From UBA5109 sp038148435 (GTDB lineage Bacteria > Pseudomonadota > Gammaproteobacteria > Pseudomonadales > Pseudohongiellaceae), in the NCBI GenBank assembly GCA_038148435.1, contig JAYQVM010000050.1, positions 1-11,681 on the forward strand: a stretch of DNA of 11,681 nucleotides, written 5' to 3'. This document shows, one piece after another, positions 1 through 5,563 of this stretch. A program made the translations under genes and the position numbers. Under the pieces are notes generated by a model. The model did no database searches and was not told the origin of the DNA. It saw nothing but the letters and a program-made list of their open reading frames with translations. The first letter of the stretch is position 1. Every line of letters starts with the position of its first letter.

Positions 1-99
1 TTCAATTTTGTCCTGAGTGGCTATCTCAGCTGACTCGATCTGAAAACCCTCTCGCGGGCCTTCTTCATTGATAGTTATTCGTTTTGGTAAGTTCATCAT
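1..99 (-). CDS. HMG-CoA-lyase-like protein, N-terminal part only
   Basis: Translating the minus strand from an ATG at 99 gives 33 open codons that run off the left edge. Residues 10-22 read INEEGPREGFQIE, matching the first beta-strand and catalytic loop of the HMG-CoA lyase / pyruvate carboxyltransferase TIM-barrel family (classical form VGPRDGLQNE). R16 corresponds to the catalytic arginine. The next residue, a metal-ligand aspartate in classical lyases, is glutamate here (E17). Family members cleave 3-hydroxy-3-methylglutaryl-CoA or related 3-hydroxyacyl-CoA such as citramalyl-CoA. A second ATG follows at once (94-96), and neither has a strong ribosome-binding site. The gene diverges from iclR across 116 bp and may share its control. 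The family call is confident for so short a piece; the substrate is unknown. Confidence 0.75.
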   Translation of the reverse strand, partial: MMNLPKRITINEEGPREGFQIESAEIATQDKIE

Positions 100-151
100 T
101 TTTGTCAGATCTGGGTTAATAATCTCAAAAGTTTTAGTGCCTAAGTTATCG

Positions 152-180
152 TTGAAATAATATGACTCAATAAATAGAAT
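152..180 (+). promoter_or_regulatory. Sigma-70-type promoter of the iclR gene
   Basis: TTGAAA at 152-157 and TAGAAT at 175-180 are separated by exactly 17 bp, each matching the consensus hexamer in five of six positions. The expected start of transcription is near 187, about 30 nt before the iclR ATG. The -10 box is also the left arm of a candidate operator, so bound regulator would block RNA polymerase. Confidence 0.6.
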
Positions 181-189
181 GAAGTTCTT
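175..189. promoter_or_regulatory. Candidate IclR operator (autoregulation site)
   Basis: The sequence TAGAATGAAGTTCTT is an inverted repeat of arms TAGAA and TTCTT around five bases. It matches two boxes in the divergent promoter region at 5399-5413 and 5486-5500 in 12 to 13 of 15 positions. It lies over the -10 element of iclR, which fits the autorepression usual in this family. Binding by this particular regulator is inferred from position and repetition. Confidence 0.55.
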
Positions 190-215
190 TTAGCCAGAAT
201 TTACAGGACATCGCC

Positions 216-929
216 ATGGCCACTAAACCCAGTTCCGGTGTTGCCGCAGTAGATCGGGCATTGACGATACTTGAAGTCTTTCGCGACTCGGGTGAAAAAG
301 GCCATAGTCTTGCCAGCCTTGCAACCAAAACGGGATTTTATAAAAGTACCATTTTGCGTCTCATGGTGTCGCTTGAAAAATTCGGTTACATTCGCAAGCT
401 TGACGATGGTGCCTACAAGCTTGGACATACTCTGGGTGAGCTGGGTAATATTTTTCATGAATCCTTTGAGCTGAGGGAAATGATTGACCCAGTGCTGAGC
501 AGTATCCTCGAGCAGGTCAACGAGAGCACCTCTTTTCTTATTCGTAAGGACAAGTTTCAACAAATCCTTTTTCGCCATAATACCAAGCTTCGAGTAAGGG
601 ACAGCTTTCAGGCCGGCGATATGATGCAAATTGCCGATGGTGGCGCCAGTGCGAAGATTTTTCTTAAATACAAGAGTGCTGTCTTGATTCCGCTGACGCC
701 AAAAACATTCTGTGAAAGCTCCTTCGGTGAAAGAGTGCCGGAAATGGCTGGCGTGGCAGCTCCTGTCATCGGGGAAGGAAATAAATTTATTGGTGTGATT
801 AGTGTTACTGGTCCCGCCTTCAGGCTTAACAAGCAATCCGCCATTAAGATTATCAAGGTCTTGAATAAAGAAGTTAGGGATCTTTGTCTCCAGCTGGGAG
901 CTAGTCAGGATCTGTTTGCTCGATTCTGA
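216..929 (+). CDS. IclR-family transcriptional regulator
   Basis: The 237-residue product has the two IclR parts. A winged helix-turn-helix covers about residues 9-70, with the recognition region SLASLATKTGFYKSTILRLM at 31-50 followed by the wing and KLG. An effector-binding domain covers about 80-230, including the GASAKIFL segment near 143 and the GVAAPVIGEGNKFIGVISVTG segment at 179-199. IclR proteins bind DNA as dimers or tetramers and often control aromatic-acid catabolism (PcaR, PobR, MhpR are examples). AGGA at 203-206 serves the ATG at 216. The gene faces the gentisate operon tail to tail and diverges from the lyase-like gene. Boxes at its own promoter and at the divergent hydrolase/oxygenase promoters suggest that it regulates itself and the pathway. 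The effector is unknown; a pathway acid or ring-cleavage product is plausible. Confidence 0.92.
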   Translation: MATKPSSGVAAVDRALTILEVFRDSGEKGHSLASLATKTGFYKSTILRLMVSLEKFGYIRKLDDGAYKLGHTLGELGNIFHESFELREMIDPVLSSILEQVNESTSFLIRKDKFQQILFRHNTKLRVRDSFQAGDMMQIADGGASAKIFLKYKSAVLIPLTPKTFCESSFGERVPEMAGVAAPVIGEGNKFIGVISVTGPAFRLNKQSAIKIIKVLNKEVRDLCLQLGASQDLFARF

Positions 930-943
930 GTTTTGATTTTCTG

Positions 944-963
944 ATTGCGTAAGACTACGCAAT
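944..963. other. Small hairpin downstream of iclR
   Basis: ATTGCGT at 944-950 pairs perfectly with ACGCAAT at 957-963 around a six-base loop. It starts 15 bp after the iclR stop. On the plus strand it is followed by an A tract, not a T tract, so it is not a canonical terminator for iclR. It may still protect or end the iclR transcript together with the adjacent hairpin. Confidence 0.4.
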
Positions 964-988
964 AAAAAATCTGATGCTCTCATCAGAT
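964..988 (-). terminator. Intrinsic terminator of the gentisate operon
   Basis: Read on the minus strand, ATCTGATG and CATCAGAT form a perfect 8-bp stem with the tetraloop AGAG (988 down to 969), followed directly by a run of T (968-964) and then ATT. The TGA stop of the CoA-transferase gene (985-983) lies inside the stem. Its place immediately at the end of the four-gene minus-strand run supports a rho-independent terminator. Confidence 0.8.
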
Positions 989-2221
989 AACTCCTCTGAT
1001 TTTCAAGGCTGCAACGTCAGCTTTGCTGATATTTAATTCATTCAGAATCTCTTCGGTATGCATACCTAGCTTCGGAGGTGTCGAACGAGCAGCAGGTTCA
1101 CACTCAGATAGCTTGAATCCAGCTCTAGTTACACGCAGAAAACCAGACTCAAACAAGTCAGATGGCAGTTCCTGGACAAGTTGACGCTCTTTAATTTGCG
1201 GATGCTCAAGAATCTCGGGAACGCTCATGATCCGGCCGGCAGGTATGCCTTCCTTGTTTAAGAGTTCTTCCCAGTATTCAGCATCGTTCTCTAGCAGGCT
1301 GCGGGTCAGTTCTGCATTAAGAATTTCACGATTTTTTTTACGATCCTCCGGCTGGGCAAAACGGCTATCCGTTTTAAGTGATTCCCGATTAATAAGGTCG
1401 CAAAGTTTTTCAAATTGCTGCTGCTTGTTGGCTGCAATATTGATAAGGCCCTTGCCGGTTTGAAAAGCGCCTGAAGGAGCAGCGGTCATATTCTGATTAC
1501 CTAATGCGGCAGGTTTAAAACCCGCTGAGAGATAATTGGAAATAACCCAACCAAGCAAGACCAATGTTGATTCCAGCATCGATACGTCGATAAAACGGCC
1601 CTTGCCGGTTTTATCACGTTGGTGCAGTGCGCTGACAATAGCGAAGGCTGCTGTAAGTCCGCCGACTGTATCACAAAGCGGGAAGCCCACACGTAAAGGA
1701 GCAGAGCCATTACTTTCATCGCCAGTAATACTCATCACGCCGGACAGCCCCTGAATAATTTGATCGTAGGCAGGGTTTTCTTTCAGGGGACCATTCTGGC
1801 CGAAGCCCGAAATCGCACAGTAAACGATGGTCGGGTTGATAGCTTTCAGTACTTGATAATCCAAGCCTAGGCGCTGCATGACCCCAGGTCTGAAATTTTC
1901 GATGACAATATCTGCGCTTGTTAGGAGTTTTTTAAAAATGGCAACGCCCTCTGCATTTTTTAAGTTTAGGGTCAGTGATTTTTTTCCCGCATTCTGGGCG
2001 AGAAAGGAGGCTCCCATAAACTGCCTGTTCAGCTTCTGCTCTGCCCCCAACTGTCTGGCTAGGTCTCCACCATCTGGGTTTTCAATTTTTATGACTTCAG
2101 CGCCGAGCAAGGCTAGCTGGTAAGAGCAAAAGGGGCCTGAGAGGACATTGGTTAAATCAAGCACACGCAAGCCTTCAAGCAGATCTGCCGGCATCTTTGC
2201 GTTGGGGTCAGAAGCACTCAT
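983..2221 (-). CDS. Family III (CaiB/BaiF) CoA-transferase
   Basis: The 412-residue protein is full length for formyl-CoA transferase/CaiB-type enzymes, which move CoA between carboxylic acids through an aspartyl-CoA thioester. It shows the N-terminal GLRVLDLTNVLSGPF and LGAEVIKIENP segments, NLK near 86-88, and the catalytic aspartate in NPAYDQIIQG (D153). The C-terminal GIPAGRIMSVPEILEHPQI segment is also typical. It is the last gene of the minus-strand operon, followed at once by a terminator. No good Shine-Dalgarno precedes the ATG, but a 21-codon reading frame ends on it through an ATGA overlap, so translation may depend on reinitiation. Substrate is not determinable. With the HMG-CoA-lyase-like gene nearby, a C4-C6 diacid such as citramalate is a possible acceptor; an aromatic acid is an alternative. 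Confidence 0.9.
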   Translation of the reverse strand: MSASDPNAKMPADLLEGLRVLDLTNVLSGPFCSYQLALLGAEVIKIENPDGGDLARQLGAEQKLNRQFMGASFLAQNAGKKSLTLNLKNAEGVAIFKKLLTSADIVIENFRPGVMQRLGLDYQVLKAINPTIVYCAISGFGQNGPLKENPAYDQIIQGLSGVMSITGDESNGSAPLRVGFPLCDTVGGLTAAFAIVSALHQRDKTGKGRFIDVSMLESTLVLLGWVISNYLSAGFKPAALGNQNMTAAPSGAFQTGKGLINIAANKQQQFEKLCDLINRESLKTDSRFAQPEDRKKNREILNAELTRSLLENDAEYWEELLNKEGIPAGRIMSVPEILEHPQIKERQLVQELPSDLFESGFLRVTRAGFKLSECEPAARSTPPKLGMHTEEILNELNISKADVAALKIRGVI

Positions 2222-2283
2222 GCGTAATCAGTTTTTGCTGGTTTCAGTGAGGTTGACATTTTCATTGGTAGAATGAGGTTCAT
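2218..2283 (-). CDS. Possible 21-codon coupling ORF between hydroxylase and CoA-transferase
   Basis: The reading frame starts with an ATG at 2283-2281 that overlaps the hydroxylase stop as ATGA, and ends with a TGA that overlaps the CoA-transferase start as ATGA (2221-2218). The peptide would begin MNLILPMKMS and end KPAKTDYA; two further in-frame ATGs lie at 2265 and 2259. There is no recognisable family. Its likely role, if translated, is to carry ribosomes across the gap rather than to make a functional protein. A chance open frame is the alternative. Confidence 0.35.
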   Translation of the reverse strand: MNLILPMKMSTSLKPAKTDYA

Positions 2284-3479
2284 ATGAGCTGACTCGTGGA
2301 ATCATACTGGTAAAGCCAATTATAGCGCTCATGAATCGGAGCCTTACCCATCTCTTTTTCCAGATATTGCGCTGCACTTTCCCTGGTCTCCAGTTCAGTG
2401 CTATGAAAACGGTCGGTATTCTTGCGAGCTTCTGTTACAGTTTTAGAGGTGCGCTCTACTCTAGACTGCTCATAAGTCTTTAGAGCTGTTTCAGGGTCGT
2501 CAGCATATTTTTCCAAGCAACGAGATAGCACCACGGCATCTTCTATAGACATCACGGCGCCCTGTGCCAGAAAAGGTAGGGTAGGGTGACAGGCATCACC
2601 CATCAGAGAGATCCTATTTTTGCTCCATTGCTGCATAGGTGATCTCTCACCAAAGGCCCATTTCAATAGCTTAGGGGCAGAGCTGATTAGGGCGTGTACA
2701 TCTGGATGCCAGCCAGCATAATCCTTGAGGCATTCCTCATTTGTGCCTTCCATAGTCCAGGATTCGATTTTCCAGTCATGTCGTTCGACTGTTCCAACCA
2801 GGTTCATTAATTGGCCGTTACGCAGTGGATAATTGACGAGGTGTTGTCCAGGCCCAATCCAGGTTGAGCCCACCATAACCTGCATATGCTTTGGCAAGTT
2901 TTGCATGGGAATGACCGCTCGCCAGGCCATCATGCCTGCAAACTTCGGGTTGTCTGGCCCCCATAACCGTCTACGAATCGTCGACTTGATACCATCTGCT
3001 CCTATCAGTATGTCTCCGGAGACCGAGGTGCCATCTTTTAGAAGCAGGGTCGCTGAATTTTCGTTCTGCTGTATGTCTGCAGCAGCCTGGCCGAGGTGAA
3101 AGACATCCGGCTTGATGCTGCGAGCGAAATCTACCAGAGTGCCGAGCAGGTCAGGGCGGTACACAGTCAGGTAGGGATAGCCGTATTTTTCGATGGCGAT
3201 TTTGCCCAGGTCAAACATTGGCCAGCTATCACCCGTGTTCCATAAGCGAAACTCCTTCTTCTCTGGTGCACAAGATACCTTCTTGAGTGCGTCAAACACG
3301 CCGAGATAGTCCAGAGCTCTCGAGCCATTCGGGCTGATTTGAACGCCAGCGCCAACTTCACCGAGTTCGGCCGCCTGTTCATAAACTTCCACATCAAAAC
3401 CTTTGCGTAACAAGGCCAGAGCTGCTGCTGCGCCACCGATACCTCCACCAGCAATGATAATTTTTAGAGTCTTGCTCAT
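2280..3479 (-). CDS. FAD-dependent aromatic ring hydroxylase (3-hydroxybenzoate 6-hydroxylase / salicylate hydroxylase type)
   Basis: The 399-residue protein is a class A flavoprotein monooxygenase, which uses NAD(P)H and O2 to hydroxylate a phenolic acid. The FAD-binding GGGIGG is at residues 11-16 with the acidic end of the Rossmann unit near E35, the second motif GADGIKSTIR is at 160-169, and the GD motif GDACHPTLPFLAQGA is at 294-308. H213 and Y217 in QHLVNYPLR match residues important in 3-hydroxybenzoate 6-hydroxylase (H213 and Y217 in the Rhodococcus enzyme, from memory); related salicylate hydroxylases share the histidine. GGAG lies 7 nt before the ATG. The gene sits directly after gentisate dioxygenase, so the expected product is gentisate or a substituted gentisate. 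The exact substrate (3-hydroxybenzoate, salicylate or other) cannot be settled here. Confidence 0.85.
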   Translation of the reverse strand: MSKTLKIIIAGGGIGGAAAALALLRKGFDVEVYEQAAELGEVGAGVQISPNGSRALDYLGVFDALKKVSCAPEKKEFRLWNTGDSWPMFDLGKIAIEKYGYPYLTVYRPDLLGTLVDFARSIKPDVFHLGQAAADIQQNENSATLLLKDGTSVSGDILIGADGIKSTIRRRLWGPDNPKFAGMMAWRAVIPMQNLPKHMQVMVGSTWIGPGQHLVNYPLRNGQLMNLVGTVERHDWKIESWTMEGTNEECLKDYAGWHPDVHALISSAPKLLKWAFGERSPMQQWSKNRISLMGDACHPTLPFLAQGAVMSIEDAVVLSRCLEKYADDPETALKTYEQSRVERTSKTVTEARKNTDRFHSTELETRESAAQYLEKEMGKAPIHERYNWLYQYDSTSQLI

Positions 3480-3529
3480 GCTGGTGCTCCGGGCATTTCC
3501 TGTTGTTTGCTCATTTTGTTGATTTTCAT
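3476..3529 (-). CDS. Possible 17-codon coupling ORF between gentisate dioxygenase and hydroxylase
   Basis: An ATG at 3529-3527 overlaps the dioxygenase TGA as ATGA, and the frame stays open until a TGA that overlaps the hydroxylase ATG as ATGA (3479-3476). The peptide would be MKINKMSKQQEMPGAPA, with no known relatives that I recognise. The hydroxylase Shine-Dalgarno (GGAG, 3490-3487) lies inside it. The same arrangement recurs in the next gap, which favours a coupling role over chance, but expression is unproven. Confidence 0.35.
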   Translation of the reverse strand: MKINKMSKQQEMPGAPA

Positions 3530-4479
3530 GCGCCTAGATTTCGGGTAATTAGCCAATTGAGTTTTTCCATGACAGGGCTGTCAGTCACTCTTAGCAATAT
3601 CGCATCAGTGCTGGCCCGATGCTGATAAGCCCGCCAGGCCGGTATCGCAATGGTGTCGCCAAAAGCCCAGCTGAATTCCTCGTCATCAATGATCGTATTG
3701 CCTTCCCCCTTGATGACGGCAAAAATGCTGTTGGCCGTTGTCTGTAGTCTTATCGATGAACTGCCGGCGCTAAATCGCAACATAAAAAGCGCCATGGAAT
3801 CGAGGGCAGGATGGCCCAGTTCGACTAGTTGATCAGCCTCGCCGCTGGAGGATTTATTCGCGCTGTCTAGCTGCTGCAATATGTCTTCCCATCGAAATAC
3901 CAAAGGGGCTGCTGCGAGGTCTTCGATTTCCGATTCAAAACCTTCGGGGTGCCTCTCGAAAAACATCGGCTCAAGCAGATGTACCAAGGGGACATCGAGA
4001 AAGTCCATCCAGTAGCAATCTTCATTACCGATACATTCATGAGCATGCCAGGAGTAGCTTGGTGTCAGTAAAACATCTCCCGGTCGCATTTCCAGACGCT
4101 TGCCATTGACAACCGTATATGTTCCCTGTCCTTCAAGTATGAGGCGCAGGGCATTGGGTGTATGGCGATGGGATTTGGCGACTTCACCAGGCTTGATCAT
4201 CTGGTAGGCGGCAACCATGGTTCTTAATGTGGCATAGCGATTACCAGTTAGTGGGTTGCGCATGGTCAGATTACGCCGTTCTGCATTTTCAGCAGCAACC
4301 AGATTGCCAGCTGCCATGAGTACTGGCTTTATTTGTTCGTATTGCCAGCAAAAGGGTAAAAAGTTTTTCTCAGGTTCAGGCCATAAGGCCGGAAATTTTC
4401 GGTGCCAGCCACCCTCAGTGTTGAGGCTCTCAAAGCTGTCATAAAGCTCGTCGAGGGAATGAATCTTTTCGTTTCTCAT
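3526..4479 (-). CDS. Gentisate 1,2-dioxygenase (bicupin)
   Basis: The enzyme opens the ring of gentisate (2,5-dihydroxybenzoate) with O2 to give maleylpyruvate. The 317-residue product carries hallmark segments: GGWHRKFPALWPEP near 23-36, AERRNLTMRNP at 66-76, VAAYQMIKPGE at 89-99, SHRHTPNALRLILEGQGTYT at 103-122 and CYWMDFLDVPLVHLLEPMFF at 155-174. The expected Fe(II) ligands of the first cupin are H104, H106 and H145. The second cupin (about 245-300) lacks a His-x-His pair, so only one iron site is likely. The protein is somewhat shorter than the roughly 340-350 residues common in the family. It starts 3 nt after the hydrolase stop, with TAAGG spanning that junction, implying tight translational coupling. 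Related salicylate or 1-hydroxy-2-naphthoate dioxygenases are less likely alternatives. Confidence 0.92.
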   Translation of the reverse strand: MRNEKIHSLDELYDSFESLNTEGGWHRKFPALWPEPEKNFLPFCWQYEQIKPVLMAAGNLVAAENAERRNLTMRNPLTGNRYATLRTMVAAYQMIKPGEVAKSHRHTPNALRLILEGQGTYTVVNGKRLEMRPGDVLLTPSYSWHAHECIGNEDCYWMDFLDVPLVHLLEPMFFERHPEGFESEIEDLAAAPLVFRWEDILQQLDSANKSSSGEADQLVELGHPALDSMALFMLRFSAGSSSIRLQTTANSIFAVIKGEGNTIIDDEEFSWAFGDTIAIPAWRAYQHRASTDAILLRVTDSPVMEKLNWLITRNLGA

Positions 4480-4482
4480 GCC

Positions 4483-5370
4483 TTATTGCTTGATTATCTG
4501 GGGTTCATAGGGTTTATCAAATACTTCTGTTTGGCCATTATTGCCGGCAATGACATCAAGTCTCATTTCCCCTACCTGTTCAATGTGTATACGAATCTGA
4601 TCACCATCCCTAACCGGGCCGACGCCCTGAGGTGTGCCGGTTGCAATAATATCTCCCGGATATAGGGTCATTACGGCAGCTGCTGTAGTAATCATGCCTG
4701 GGATATCAAGTACCAAATCACGCGTGTTTGCCTGTTGTCTTAATTCATCATTGACCCAGAGCTTCATTTCCAATGCGCTTGGGTCAGGCACCTCATCAGA
4801 CGTGGTGAGCCAGGGGCCGACAGGGCAGAAAGTATCATAGGCCTTTCTTATTACTCTCTCTTCCTTTCCCCTGACTACCATATCCAGCAGGCAGGCATAA
4901 CCAAAGATATAGGATTGCCAGTCTCTTCTATCAATTCCCCTCGCTTGACGCCCTATGATGATGGCTAGTTCACATTCATGATGTATTTCCCTACCAGGAA
5001 GATCAGGCAAGACGATGGCATCTGCTGGCCCACTTACAGATGAGCTCGGTTTAAGGAAAAAGCCCTGATTGGTTGCCCGGTAGTCTGCCTGCATTTCTTT
5101 ACCATGGGCGTGATAATTAACCGGGTAGGCAACGACTTTATTCGGCCAGGGTACCGGCGTCAAAAGACGAACTTCAGACAATGGTATTGCCTGTGCTTTT
5201 GTCAAATATGACTCAATCTGTGGGCGATACTTGTCGAAAGCTGCTATAAGCTGATTACTGGCAACTGGAGGCCAACTTTCAATACCCAAGTCCACTAAGG
5301 ATGTAATATCAACAATGTTTTCATTCTTGATGACGCCTATTCGTCCTTCGTTAAAACGAGCTATTTTCAA
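4483..5370 (-). CDS. FAH-family hydrolase (fumarylpyruvate/maleylpyruvate hydrolase)
   Basis: The 295-residue protein has the fumarylacetoacetase C-terminal fold used to split acylpyruvates. The metal ligands are E132 and E134 in HHECELAIIIG and D163 in FGYACLLDMVVRG. The early NYHAHGKEM (85-93) and late GDIIATGTPQGVGP segments are also typical. As first gene before gentisate dioxygenase, it most likely cleaves maleylpyruvate or fumarylpyruvate to pyruvate plus maleate or fumarate. The start is TTG at 5370-5368: it gives the usual MKIARF beginning, AAGGG stands 7 nt upstream, and no in-frame ATG lies nearby. No maleylpyruvate isomerase gene is present in the window, so direct hydrolysis of maleylpyruvate is possible. 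A candidate operator lies 29 nt upstream. Confidence 0.87.
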   Translation of the reverse strand: MKIARFNEGRIGVIKNENIVDITSLVDLGIESWPPVASNQLIAAFDKYRPQIESYLTKAQAIPLSEVRLLTPVPWPNKVVAYPVNYHAHGKEMQADYRATNQGFFLKPSSSVSGPADAIVLPDLPGREIHHECELAIIIGRQARGIDRRDWQSYIFGYACLLDMVVRGKEERVIRKAYDTFCPVGPWLTTSDEVPDPSALEMKLWVNDELRQQANTRDLVLDIPGMITTAAAVMTLYPGDIIATGTPQGVGPVRDGDQIRIHIEQVGEMRLDVIAGNNGQTEVFDKPYEPQIIKQ

Positions 5371-5398
5371 GAGGATGCCCTTTTTGAGTTCTGCAGAA

Positions 5399-5413
5399 TA
5401 GAATTATGTTCTA
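5399..5413. promoter_or_regulatory. Candidate IclR operator 1 in the divergent promoter region
   Basis: TAGAATTATGTTCTA has perfect 5-bp inverted arms (TAGAA / TTCTA) around five bases. It lies between the putative -10 box and the TTG start of the minus-strand operon, where a bound repressor would cover the transcription start. It matches the box at 5486-5500 in 14 of 15 positions. Confidence 0.55.
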
Positions 5414-5414
5414 A

Positions 5415-5444
5415 ATATTAACTTTTTTGCTATATTTAACACAA
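5415..5444 (-). promoter_or_regulatory. Possible promoter of the gentisate operon
   Basis: On the minus strand TTGTGT (5444-5439) and TAATAT (5420-5415) are 18 bp apart in a very AT-rich stretch. The match to consensus is only moderate. Its best support is the candidate operator that begins 1 nt downstream of the -10. Confidence 0.35.
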
Positions 5445-5485
5445 GCCTTAGCGTGCTGGATTTTATTGTTACGCAGATAAAATAA

Positions 5486-5500
5486 TAGAATTAAGTTCTA
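5486..5500. promoter_or_regulatory. Candidate IclR operator 2 in the divergent promoter region
   Basis: TAGAATTAAGTTCTA has perfect 5-bp inverted arms and is nearly identical to the boxes at 5399-5413 and 175-189. It lies 63 bp upstream of the oxygenase ATG. A degenerate copy, TAGAATACTATTTTA, starts exactly 20 bp further on (5506-5520), about two helical turns, which would suit side-by-side binding of dimers. Confidence 0.55.
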
Positions 5501-5509
5501 AGCTATAGA

Positions 5510-5524
5510 ATACTATTTTAGTAT
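5510..5524. repeat. Short palindrome near the oxygenase promoter
   Basis: ATACTA and TAGTAT form perfect 6-bp arms around TTT. The right arm TAGTAT could also act as a -10 box for the oxygenase gene (TTCTAA at 5496-5501 lies 17 bp upstream). It overlaps the degenerate third operator-like copy. Function is a guess. Confidence 0.3.
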
Positions 5525-5563
5525 ATGCTTTCTTGTTAAAGATGTTCCTGAATAGGAGAGAAA

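Noticed and set aside
201..983. Long open frame of 260 codons antisense to iclR
   Set aside because: It lies wholly opposite a clear IclR gene, starts inside the terminator stem, shows no recognisable domain and has a Ser/Thr/Phe/Lys-rich composition typical of a shadow frame.
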